From positions 1 through 20,298 of the IMG/VR virus record IMGVR_UViG_3300050821_004783: a stretch of 20,298 nucleotides of DNA; one strand, given 5' to 3'. This stretch comes from a virus. The position numbers were made by a program, and so were the translations under genes. The notes beneath the pieces were generated by a model, which searched no databases, was not told the origin of the DNA, and saw only the letters and a program-made list of their open reading frames with translations. The stretch's first letter is position 1. Every line of letters starts with the position of its first letter. This document shows positions 6,900 through 13,716 of this stretch, in pieces.

Positions 6900-8014
6900 A
6901 TGACACGGCTTCGCGTCTTGCGGCCGTACTGGCTTAGGACACGGTCCCTCAGGTCCGGCAGGCCGACACCCGCCATCTGCTCCCGGACAGAAGTCCCAAA
7001 GTTGGTCGTACCGCTACGTAGTGTGTTCGCCGTGCCAGTCTGACCCCCGCTGATCGATCCGCTGTAGGCGCCCGGCTCCTGAGATAGGCCAACTATCGCC
7101 TCCGCCACGGCTAGCTGCTTGACCATGGCAGGCGCGTAGAAGACGTTAAGCGCGTCACCGTTGCTATGCGAGGCCGAGGCTGTCCCTAGCTGTCCGCGGA
7201 GGACGGTTAGGAGCCTGCGGGCCCATATCGTCCCCGACGTGTGGGCTGCGAGTATAGACCCGCCCCAGGCTCGCTTGACGATGAGCGTATTCCCCTGTAT
7301 CATCTGCACCAGGAGCCACTCTGCGTCTACCTGCAGAACCTCGTCCTTGAAGAACAGCGACCCGTTGGCCACGGTAACGATGTTGTCGGCAGCCGAGACG
7401 GTCGAAAGGCCAGAGTAACTGACCGTCGTATCGATGTAGTTCGAGTCGCTTACGATCATCCACTCGCTGTCGGCCGCGACAACGTCGCCTACCCCGGGCG
7501 TAAACCCGTCCGTCACCGTCATCGTGCTGTCGGTACTCAGCATGCTCGCTGCGAGAGTCCCGGCCGGATACTGGTTAGCCCAGTAGCCGTACGTGCCCTG
7601 GATAACGATTTCGCGCTGCGGAGTCGGCCCATTACCAAAGGCCGAGTCAGAATCCCGATTGAGCTCCAGGTATGTGAACGGGGCTACGGGATAGTTGGGG
7701 TCACCCCAGAATAGGGTCGACTCCGCAAGCACTACCCCGCCCGACGTGACAATCGGAGGGTTGATCGTGATATCAGCTAGCTCGTCAGCGTCCAGCCACA
7801 GCCGCCACGGGTAGGCGTACTGGTAGTTAGGCCAGTCGAAGGAGCGGGTGTCCTGCTCGGGATAGAAGACGCGCTGGCACAGGCCCTCAACGGAATCGGT
7901 GGCAGCCAGAATGTTGCGGTCAAGCTGGCTGTCGTTGTACGCAGCCTGCTTGATGTCAAGCGCACGCCTGACTTCCTCCCGTGTCGTGTAGCACGGGCGA
8001 TATATGGTTGCCAC
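6896..8014 (-). CDS. Head-tail connector (gp6-like) with inserted beta repeats
   Basis: A 372-residue protein. The N-terminal 150 residues look like a head-tail adaptor: helix-rich start (YTTREEVRRALDI, RNILAATDSVEGLCQRVFYP), then beta strands ending in IVIQGTYGYW. The last 80 residues return to helices (MVKQLAVAEAIVGL, DLRDRVLSQYGRK). Between them lie beta units with the pattern GD-V-E-M-V ... LTV-RG--GT---H--G. One unit appears nested in another: the first part at about residues 165-190 is completed only at 268-290, with a second full unit in between. GTG at 8014 is the only good start, with AAGGG upstream. The gene links portal to neck. Confidence 0.8.
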   Translation of the reverse strand: MATIYRPCYTTREEVRRALDIKQAAYNDSQLDRNILAATDSVEGLCQRVFYPEQDTRSFDWPNYQYAYPWRLWLDADELADITINPPIVTSGGVVLAESTLFWGDPNYPVAPFTYLELNRDSDSAFGNGPTPQREIVIQGTYGYWANQYPAGTLAASMLSTDSTMTVTDGFTPGVGDVVAADSEWMIVSDSNYIDTTVSYSGLSTVSAADNIVTVANGSLFFKDEVLQVDAEWLLVQMIQGNTLIVKRAWGGSILAAHTSGTIWARRLLTVLRGQLGTASASHSNGDALNVFYAPAMVKQLAVAEAIVGLSQEPGAYSGSISGGQTGTANTLRSGTTNFGTSVREQMAGVGLPDLRDRVLSQYGRKTRSRVI

Positions 8015-8075
8015 TCCTGTACCCTTGCTGTCTTGGCCGCTAGCCCGCAGGCTAGAGGGAGTTGCTGGTATTCAG

Positions 8076-8333
8076 TTATGTGGGCCCGGTACTGCTGTAG
8101 TTCGGGCTTACTCCGCTCCCGCCGAACAAGCCTGCAGGCCTTGGAGGCTCAGTCCAGTCTCTCGGGTACTGCCACCCGTCAAAGAGGCAGAAGAGGACCG
8201 GGCTGCTTACGCTGCTGGGTCCTTCCCGGAGCGGCTCCCCGCACCTTGGGCAGGCGATTGGCGGCCGGAGGTTGTAGAATTCCCATTCCGCGCGGGCTTC
8301 TTTCCGGATGTCGAGGAGCTGGTACCAGCTGAT
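8076..8333 (-). CDS. Zinc-ribbon-type protein with apparent ATC start, hidden by overlap
   Basis: A frame of 85 codons lies between the disordered protein upstream and the connector, overlapping the former by 127 bases. It is closed upstream by a TGA just before GGAGGAGAC. It contains no ATG, GTG, TTG or CTG before its conserved-looking core, so the first possible initiator behind the strong Shine-Dalgarno is ATC at 8331-8333. Starting there, the product begins (M)SWYQLLDIRKEARAEWEFY, then NLRPPIACPRCGEPL with a CPRC pair (residues 28-31), then VLFCLFDGWQYPRDW with a further Cys (49). I recall actinophage proteins of this pattern (SWY..LL.I..EAR, CP.CGEPL, C.FDGW.YP.DW) next to capsid genes, which is why I call it real. 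An ATG-to-ATC change or a sequencing error would look the same. Confidence 0.72.
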   Translation of the reverse strand: MSWYQLLDIRKEARAEWEFYNLRPPIACPRCGEPLREGPSSVSSPVLFCLFDGWQYPRDWTEPPRPAGLFGGSGVSPNYSSTGPT

Positions 8334-8578
8334 GTCTCCTCCTCAGGCTTGGCGTCGAGTTCGGGCACGGGTAGGGCTGGCGCCTCTTCCCCGCCCTTCT
8401 GCTCGGCTATGGTGACGGTTTCGTCGGACGGTACTCCGGCTGCCTTCTGCTCGGCTACCGGGACGGGCTCACCTTCGAGAAGCTTCTGTTCATATTCCAG
8501 TTGCTCCGGCTCTGAGACGTCGAAGTATCCGGGCTCGAGATCGTTGTACGGCGGGCTGCTTACGTGAATGCTAGGCAT
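8207..8578 (-). CDS. Disordered acidic head-region protein
   Basis: A 123-residue protein starting MPSIHVSSPPYNDLEPGYFDVSEPE. The ATG at 8578 overlaps the upstream stop by eight bases and follows GGGAAG; an open frame extends further upstream to 8665 but would fully overlap the preceding gene. The composition is low complexity: Glu, Pro, Ala and Lys in the middle, with EQKAAG and EQKGGEE echoing each other, then Ser/Gly/Thr in the last 40 residues. No fold or domain is recognised. The last 127 bases also encode the start of the next protein in another frame, which may explain the Ser/Gly-rich tail. Confidence 0.65.
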   Translation of the reverse strand: MPSIHVSSPPYNDLEPGYFDVSEPEQLEYEQKLLEGEPVPVAEQKAAGVPSDETVTIAEQKGGEEAPALPVPELDAKPEEETSAGTSSSTSGKKPARNGNSTTSGRQSPAQGAGSRSGKDPAA

Positions 8579-8825
8579 TCTCGGACTTCCCTTTCTTGGT
8601 GGAAGCCGACCCCGCCCCAGCGGGTGGATCGCTAGGGGCGGGGTCGGCGGACGGCTGCGGGTCACTCAGAGCGAGGTCTTCCGCCGCGCTCCCAGAGGCA
8701 GAACCTGCGCCCTCGCTCTCCGCAACCGCGTTCCGGTCGGGACGCGGTGCATGGCATGTCACGACGGGGCAGAACTCGACCGAGTCTGCAATCGCCTGGC
8801 AGCCACAATTATCGCAATCCCACAT
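8571..8825 (-). CDS. Small Cys-rich protein with Pro/Ser/Ala tail
   Basis: An 84-residue protein. The ATG at 8825 follows AGGAGGAGAT, an excellent ribosome site. An in-frame extension upstream overlaps the preceding gene and has no support. The first 25 residues hold C4, C7, C9, C19 and C24 (WDCDNCGCQ ... FCPVVTCH), suggesting a small metal-binding knuckle. The remaining 55 residues are Ser/Ala/Pro/Glu-rich and probably disordered, ending in a short Lys-rich stretch. The DNA of the tail contains a perfect 14-base inverted repeat. Function is unknown. Confidence 0.68.
   Translation of the reverse strand: MWDCDNCGCQAIADSVEFCPVVTCHAPRPDRNAVAESEGAGSASGSAAEDLALSDPQPSADPAPSDPPAGAGSASTKKGKSENA
8605..8648. 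repeat. Perfect 14-bp inverted repeat, GC-rich hairpin
   Basis: GCCGACCCCGCCCC at 8605-8618 is the exact reverse complement of GGGGCGGGGTCGGC at 8635-8648, with a 16-base loop. It lies in the 3' part of the small Cys-rich gene, about 30 bases before its stop and before the start of the next gene. There is no T-run after it on the minus strand, so it is not a classical terminator. It may be an RNA structure that attenuates, blocks or stabilises the message, or a by-product of the GC-rich Pro/Ala coding. Confidence 0.6.
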
Positions 8826-8833
8826 ATCTCCTC

Positions 8834-9262
8834 CTAGCCGACAGTCGCACCGACGTCGAGCGGAATGAAGCTGAGGTACACCTGGCATGTCCCGGTCTGA
8901 GTGGCCGAAGCTATCCAGGTGATAGCCCCGGCTGTCGCAATGACAGAGCCAAGGCCACCCGATGTCAGGACAGGGATTCCCGACACACTCGCGCCAGCAG
9001 CCAGAGACGTTAGCGTTCCGGCGCTGAGAAGCGCCGTAGCACTGGGCGACCCTGTGATGTTGCAGCCGATGTTCAGAGTCGTGGCTGTAGCCGACATGGT
9101 CGCCGTGACCACAACCTGAACGGATGTGATCGATATCGAGCCGCCAGCCACGGTCCACAGCGTCGTCGAGCCCGTCGGTGGAATCTGAGACGGACTAACT
9201 AGCTGTGGGCCGAAACTGGCAGCACGGATCTGCTGAGCCTGCTTTGCCGGACTAACCGTCAC
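8834..9262 (-). CDS. Third tandem paralogue, probable capsid decoration/virion protein
   Basis: A 142-residue beta-rich protein. The GTG at 9262 overlaps the upstream stop (GTGA), so the longer open frame up to 9328 is not used. It is a diverged copy of its two upstream neighbours: FGPQLVSP near the start, TLWTVAGGSISITSVQVVVT, a central cluster of Ala/Thr/Ser, GAITWIASATQTGTCQVYLSFIPLD at the end. It lacks the inserted domain of the middle copy. A virion surface or decoration role is inferred from the location behind the capsid gene and the small beta fold. Confidence 0.7.
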   Translation of the reverse strand: MTVSPAKQAQQIRAASFGPQLVSPSQIPPTGSTTLWTVAGGSISITSVQVVVTATMSATATTLNIGCNITGSPSATALLSAGTLTSLAAGASVSGIPVLTSGGLGSVIATAGAITWIASATQTGTCQVYLSFIPLDVGATVG

Positions 9263-10017
9263 GAGGCATACGCTCCGTTCGGGAAGCCCGCCGAAGCACC
9301 GTCGAGCGGCATGAATGTCAGGTACCACTTGATAGCGCCGGTCACCGACGCACTCGTGGTCCAGGTTATCACCCCGGCCGGAACAACGTGCTCCTTCGCG
9401 AGGTTCACAACCGTGCCAGGCGTCCCGGACTGCAGCGCGGTCGATGCAGTCCAGGCGAACGTCGGCTGGGTAGTGGTCCAGTTGATGGTGATTGACTCGT
9501 GCTGAGGAACCTGGAAGGTACCCGAGCCAGCGCCAGACTGAACCGTGTTACCGCCAATCACCACGCTTGTGATGCCGGTGCCGGTCGAAACGACAACCTG
9601 GACGGTCCCCTGGTAGTTGTTGGTGTACGGGGTACCACTAACCGGGTTGCCGCTCACGGGAGTGGCAATGGTAGCGTTGGCGCCCCCTGGGGTGGCGGGC
9701 ATCGCAATTACCGATCCCGCCGTTAGGGCGTTAGTCAGAGCCGTAGCGCTAGCGATACCGGCTGGCGCATTCGAGCCTCCCGATGGGGTGATCCCAATCG
9801 AGAGATTGGTGTTGCCGCCGATGGCGGTAGTTACCAGCCCGAGGAATCCGGTCACGATGATGGCACCACCGGTCACCGTATACAGGGTTGACGTCGCCGT
9901 CTGCGGCAGCGTCAGTGGCCCCTTGATGATCGGTGGTCCGAAGACCAGTTCCTCGAGCTGGTACCCCTGCTCGAACAACTGCGAAGCCGTCCCAAAGGGA
10001 TAGCTCTGGCTACTCAT
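9259..10017 (-). CDS. Second tandem paralogue with inserted beta domain, probable decoration protein
   Basis: A 252-residue protein. Residues 18-110 and 205-242 match the neighbouring 157-residue protein closely (GYQLEELVFGPPIIKGPLTLP, GGAIIVTGFLGLVTT, GITPSGGSNAPAGIA, GVITWTTSASVTGAIKWYLTFMPLD). About 85-95 residues between them are absent from the neighbour. Within that insert, residues 125-193 form a beta unit (TVQVVVSTGTGITSVVIGG ... FQVPQHESITINW ... PTFAWTA) that resembles the insert in the tail protein at 4060-5022. The ATG at 10017 overlaps the upstream stop by four bases (ATGA). Likely a surface-exposed virion protein. Confidence 0.72.
   Translation of the reverse strand: MSSQSYPFGTASQLFEQGYQLEELVFGPPIIKGPLTLPQTATSTLYTVTGGAIIVTGFLGLVTTAIGGNTNLSIGITPSGGSNAPAGIASATALTNALTAGSVIAMPATPGGANATIATPVSGNPVSGTPYTNNYQGTVQVVVSTGTGITSVVIGGNTVQSGAGSGTFQVPQHESITINWTTTQPTFAWTASTALQSGTPGTVVNLAKEHVVPAGVITWTTSASVTGAIKWYLTFMPLDGASAGFPNGAYAS
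9439..9645 (-). other. Inserted beta domain (copy 1 of a shared module)
   Basis: This is the domain-level feature within the second decoration-like paralogue. It shares with 4603-4785 the order [V-x-V/I]-[T/S-G-G/T-x-I-x-x-V-x-I-x-G]-[G-T-F/Y-x-[VL]-P]-[I-T-[IV]-x-[WY]-T]-[P-x-[FW]-x-W-T-A]. The surrounding sequence aligns with the paralogue that lacks it, so it is a clean insertion. Confidence 0.6.
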
Positions 10018-10487
10018 GACAGGTTGGCTCCAATGTCAAGCGGCACGTACGTGAAGTACCACTTGATAGCGCCGGTGTTCGTGGCCGATGTGGTCCAGGT
10101 GATGGCTCCTGCCCCGACGATGAACGGAGGTGACAGGAATACAGCGTTGCCCGGACCACCACTCAGGACCAGAGCCCCGCCGACGCCCCCGGAAACCAGG
10201 GGAACCAGCCAGTCTCCAACCGCCATAGCCGAGATCGAAGCACTGGCAGTAGCAATACCTGCCGGCGCACTCGACCCGCCAGTTGGCGTGATCCCGAGAG
10301 AGATGGTGCACGCCTGGGTCTGGATGACCGTCGTAACCAGCCCGAGCATGGACGTGACCATGACGCTGCCGCCAGCTACCGTGGCAATGGTGCCCAGGGT
10401 AGAAGCGGGCAGAGTCAGCGGACCCTTGATGACCTGGGCTCCGAACTGGACAGCCCGGAGCTGGTAGCCCTGGATGATGACGCTCAC
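10014..10487 (-). CDS. First tandem paralogue, probable capsid decoration/virion protein
   Basis: A 157-residue beta-rich protein with a GTG start at 10487 behind GAGAGGACTGG. The opening GYQLRAVQFGAQVIKGPLTLP, then GGSVMVTSMLGLVTT, GITPTGGSSAPAGIA and the closing GAITWTTSATNTGAIKWYFTYVPLD are shared with the next gene. It follows the capsid gene and its first neighbour closely, where actinophages often place decoration or head fibre proteins. No signal peptide or catalytic motif is visible. Confidence 0.7.
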   Translation of the reverse strand: MSVIIQGYQLRAVQFGAQVIKGPLTLPASTLGTIATVAGGSVMVTSMLGLVTTVIQTQACTISLGITPTGGSSAPAGIATASASISAMAVGDWLVPLVSGGVGGALVLSGGPGNAVFLSPPFIVGAGAITWTTSATNTGAIKWYFTYVPLDIGANLS

Positions 10488-10502
10488 GGGTTACCAGTCC
10501 TC

Positions 10503-10976
10503 TCAGGAACTCATCGCAGGCAGGTTCCAGGGAGCCCGCTCGACATCAAGGCAAGTGACGCCGATAAGGCTCGAGTTGACTGCCGTGCACTTGACGTACT
10601 CGTATCCTGCCGGCACCATGCTTGCCAGCAGGAAGAACGCCACGGCGGTCGTGGTCGCGATGGTACTGGTGTACGGCACCACGTTCGAGCCGGCACCGCT
10701 GTACACGTTGCCGGTCGCATTGTTTGCGACCTTATTGGACCACTGGCCGGTACCTGCACCGGCATCCGCGTTGGTGTAGTAGTGGATGATCGGCGTCCAC
10801 GAGATGGACGAGGCCACGTACGATCCGGCCAGCGTGGCACAGATGGTCAGGGTGAACGTTGCCGCTCCGGTCGTGACGCCGAAGAACCCGATCGAGTCCG
10901 CGTCGGCGATCTTGATCCCGACGCCCGACGCGGCGAGGCAGATGTTGTAGTCGAGGCCAAACCGTTCCATTGACAT
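10503..10976 (-). CDS. Beta-rich protein directly downstream of the capsid gene
   Basis: A 157-residue protein. The open frame extends into the capsid gene, but the ATG at 10976 has AAGGAGG eight bases before it and is the start. The sequence is Ala/Thr/Ser-rich with alternating hydrophobic residues (FTLTICATLAGSYVASSISW, AVAFFLLASMVPAGYEYVK) and two or three Cys. Size and location suit a capsid decoration protein. It does not clearly belong to the three-paralogue family that follows. No named family is recognised. Confidence 0.68.
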   Translation of the reverse strand: MSMERFGLDYNICLAASGVGIKIADADSIGFFGVTTGAATFTLTICATLAGSYVASSISWTPIIHYYTNADAGAGTGQWSNKVANNATGNVYSGAGSNVVPYTSTIATTTAVAFFLLASMVPAGYEYVKCTAVNSSLIGVTCLDVERAPWNLPAMSS

Positions 10977-10989
10977 ATTGGATACCTCC

Positions 10990-12414
10990 TTATCGGGTCG
11001 CAAGCTGGACGAACGGGGACAGCGTGTTCGCGCTGTTGTTGTGCGGAGTGATCGCACTCTGGATCCAGGGCCGACCGTCGAGACGCTCGATCACGCGGAA
11101 CGCCGTCTTGTCGTTCTGGAACCTGTACTGCTCGCTGGCCGCCGACTGCATCATCTGCCGGTCACCAACGAGGTAGTAGCTCAGGTCGACAAAGTTGATG
11201 TCGCCCTGGGTGGTCAGAGCCGGGGTCTTCTCAGTGAAGAACACTGGACGACCCAGGATCGTGATCGGAGGCGTTGCCGTCCCCGGGTTGGTGTAGTTGC
11301 CCATCCACACCGGCCCACCACCCGTGCCGACGGACAGCGCCATCGTCGCGAGTTCGGGGAAGGTGTCGATGGAGCAGATCCAGACCGCGTTGCCGAGCGC
11401 CGTGGGGAGCATGCGGGCATACATGCCCACGACGTTCTCCCAGACGATCGTGCCGGTGGCCTGGCCGGACTGCTTCGCGACCACGGCGGTGGCCGGGCAC
11501 CCGACAAAGCCGAGCGGCTCGCCGACGCCGGTGCCGGTCATGAACGCGATGTCTTCGTACCAGGCGATGGCCCGGGGGAAGATGGAGTCGAAGAAGGACG
11601 AGAAGGCCGGAGCATCCGCCAGAAGCTCGTTGGGCACTTCGGCGTATCCGGTGAGCTTCTTGGCGTCGAGCAGGACGCGCCCGAAGGTAGCCTGGCTCTC
11701 GACGAGTGCCGCACCTTCCTCTGTCCAGTAGCAGACCACCCCGCCGAACACGGACGAGACGTTGCTGGTGACGTCGATCATGGGGATCGGCACCCGCAGG
11801 CTGTCCATCGGGATGACCTGGGCGCGGGGCCGGACGACCGCCGACTCGAGCGCCACCTGGAGGATGTTCGAGCGCAGCACCTCGGGGATCAGGAATCCGC
11901 CGTCGGCCGGTACTTCCGACCCGAAGGAGTTCTGAATCTTGAGCATCTCCGAGCGCTTGCGCCCAAGCTCGGCTGCGTTCTTCAGCGTCTCGTACTTCGG
12001 CCAGCAGGCCTGGAAGAACTCGGCCGTGTCACGGAAGGCATTCTCCGGACCAAGCTGAGCCTCCAGTCGAGCACCGAAGCTTGACTTATTGTAGGCCGCT
12101 CCGCGACCGTGGCTCACGGCCCGGGCATCCCCAGGACCGGGCAGACCAGGCAGGCCCAGCTTGCTGTAGTCAGCGTTGCTGAGGTTCAGTCGCTTGCCAC
12201 CCATGCCGTTCTGCTGCATGAAGTCGGCCAGGCCAAGCTGGACCTGCTCCTTGATCTGCTTCTCCAGATCGCTGTCACGATTGACAACGAACTGGGCGTA
12301 AGCCTGGATGAACTCCTTGAACTTCCCGGGCTCCCCCATCATGGCCTTAACCTGAGCGGGGTCCCCGAGGAAGTCTTCAAGTTCCTCCGGCTTCGTTGGG
12401 ATCTTCACTGGCAC
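10990..12414 (-). CDS. Major capsid protein, HK97 fold
   Basis: A 474-residue protein. Residues 1-110 are helical and charged (PEELEDFLGDPAQVKAMM, SDLEKQIKEQVQLGLADFM), like the delta/scaffold domain that is removed by the prohead protease. From about residue 120 the HK97-type shell domain follows: N-arm (FFQACWPKYETL), GGFLIPEVLRSNILQVALES, then VRPRAQVIPM and IPMIDVTSN. The later parts include TGYAEVPNELLADAP and AWYEDIAFMTGTGVGEPLGFVG, the usual signature of this family. The last 60 residues hold FVDLSYYLVGDRQMMQ and AFRVIERLDGRPW. GTG at 12414 is used, three bases after the upstream stop, with GGGAG eight bases before. Protease and portal lie immediately upstream. Confidence 0.95.
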   Translation of the reverse strand: MPVKIPTKPEELEDFLGDPAQVKAMMGEPGKFKEFIQAYAQFVVNRDSDLEKQIKEQVQLGLADFMQQNGMGGKRLNLSNADYSKLGLPGLPGPGDARAVSHGRGAAYNKSSFGARLEAQLGPENAFRDTAEFFQACWPKYETLKNAAELGRKRSEMLKIQNSFGSEVPADGGFLIPEVLRSNILQVALESAVVRPRAQVIPMDSLRVPIPMIDVTSNVSSVFGGVVCYWTEEGAALVESQATFGRVLLDAKKLTGYAEVPNELLADAPAFSSFFDSIFPRAIAWYEDIAFMTGTGVGEPLGFVGCPATAVVAKQSGQATGTIVWENVVGMYARMLPTALGNAVWICSIDTFPELATMALSVGTGGGPVWMGNYTNPGTATPPITILGRPVFFTEKTPALTTQGDINFVDLSYYLVGDRQMMQSAASEQYRFQNDKTAFRVIERLDGRPWIQSAITPHNNSANTLSPFVQLATR

Positions 12415-12417
12415 TTG

Positions 12418-13716
12418 CTACACTCCCTTCAGAGCGTTGATCACTTGGGCAACATCGTCGTCGTTCCAGACGTCGACGTCGCCTAGGTTGTCACCGCTAG
12501 GCAGCCCGAGGGACCGAGCATGCGCCTTGAGGTGAGACAGCGCGGCCTCTTTGTTCTTGAGGCCCTCCGTCTGGTTCCAGCGTCCAAGGGCAGCGCTAAC
12601 GCCACCCTTGTCCGGACCGGCTCCAGGGGAGCTGTGGTGAGGGAGCGCCCAGTGTGCCTGGGTAGCGGGGTCGCCCGAAGAGCGTTCCCCGGCACAAATG
12701 GATCGGTAGTCGGATGCAGACGAGCACTTAGCGAAAGCAGCCGCCGCATCCCAGTCGAACAGTTCGGTGAAATCGTGATTCGAGAAGTGGTCCACTAGGG
12801 CCCACATCTCTTCCTCGCTCGCGCCACGGAGGTGTACGTGCTCGTGCGCCGACGGCCCAACGCCCACATGTCCTTCACCGGGACCGTGCGGCTCTTCGCT
12901 CGGCATGCCGGCACTGTGAACGTGGTGGTGATCGCCGTCGTTCTGGTGCGTGTGCGGGTGATAATGCATCCCGTCGTCGTGATCACCGGCTTCGTATGCC
13001 GCGTGGTCGTGGGTGTGGCGGCCGGTCATCGGCTCATGCCGCGCCTGCCGCTCCCCAACGTACGGAACCGAAGCCGCGTTGCGGTACACCGACAGGTCCC
13101 AGCTGTCCTCGGGGTTTGCCACGCGGCGCCCGGCGCCCGAAGGGACAAACCGGTCGCATAGACCTTCGGCGATGGCTTCCTCGCCGCTGTACCAGGTCTC
13201 CGCCTTCATCTTCTCGCGCCAGTACGCTTCCGGCTTCCCGGTGTGGTCGGCGTAGATGGAGGCGATGTTGTTGCTCGTCTTGTCGAGCAGCTCAGCCATG
13301 TCCCTGAAGTCCTGGGCACTCCCGATGCCCATAGCGTGGCCTTCGTGGATCATGACCTGGGCGTTCCTCGCAATGAGCAGCGGGTTGCAGGCCATCGCGA
13401 TCACCGAGGTGATAGAAGCCGCGACGCCGTCAATGATGCCGGTAACCTCCCCTCGTGCCAGCAGGGAGTTGTAGATGGCGATGCCATCGAACACCTCACC
13501 GCCCGGCGAGTTGAAGTGAACCTCGATTGGACCCTTGATGTCCGCGAGGTCGTGGATCAGGTCCTGGGCGGTCACGCCAAAGTACCCGATCTCATCGTAG
13601 ATGTGCAGCTGGGTTGGCCCATCTGCCTGGTTCTTGATCCTGTACCAGTCATTCACGCCCGGCTGGTGCAGGGCCATCATCCTCCTGGTCGTACGCCAGG
13701 GCGTGTTCCTGCTCAC
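12418..13716 (-). CDS. ClpP-type prohead protease with His-rich linker and C-terminal domain
   Basis: A 432-residue protein with three parts. Residues 1-215 are a ClpP/S14-like serine protease: FNSPGGEVFDG (oxyanion strand), VAASITSVIAMA with catalytic Ser101, MIHEGHAMG with His124, and AETWYSGEEAIAEGL, where Glu173 stands at the usual third catalytic position. Residues 234-295 are extraordinarily His-rich (17 His), e.g. HYHPHTH and HHHVH. Residues 325-402 form a small domain (FAKCSSASDYRSICAGERS, AHWALPHH, GVSAALGRWNQTEGLKNK) that I recall from other phage proteases and structural proteins. GTG at 13716 overlaps the portal stop (GTGA) behind GAGGAG; a later ATG at codon 13 is possible. Role: cleaves the capsid delta domain during maturation. 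Confidence 0.9.
   Translation of the reverse strand: MSRNTPWRTTRRMMALHQPGVNDWYRIKNQADGPTQLHIYDEIGYFGVTAQDLIHDLADIKGPIEVHFNSPGGEVFDGIAIYNSLLARGEVTGIIDGVAASITSVIAMACNPLLIARNAQVMIHEGHAMGIGSAQDFRDMAELLDKTSNNIASIYADHTGKPEAYWREKMKAETWYSGEEAIAEGLCDRFVPSGAGRRVANPEDSWDLSVYRNAASVPYVGERQARHEPMTGRHTHDHAAYEAGDHDDGMHYHPHTHQNDGDHHHVHSAGMPSEEPHGPGEGHVGVGPSAHEHVHLRGASEEEMWALVDHFSNHDFTELFDWDAAAAFAKCSSASDYRSICAGERSSGDPATQAHWALPHHSSPGAGPDKGGVSAALGRWNQTEGLKNKEAALSHLKAHARSLGLPSGDNLGDVDVWNDDDVAQVINALKGV

Noticed and set aside
8004-8567. Plus-strand frame of 187 codons with Ser/Gly/Pro-rich content
   Set aside because: Antisense to the disordered protein and the overlapping zinc-type gene; its low complexity mirrors the repeats on the other strand.
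8605-8648. Inverted repeat as a classical rho-independent terminator
   Set aside because: There is no T-run on the minus strand, and coding continues across it to a stop and the next start.
10978-12084. Plus-strand open frame of 368 codons opposite the capsid gene
   Set aside because: It lies fully antisense to the HK97-type capsid gene, has Arg/Asp/His-rich content typical of antisense GC-rich frames, and no ribosome site or recognisable domain.
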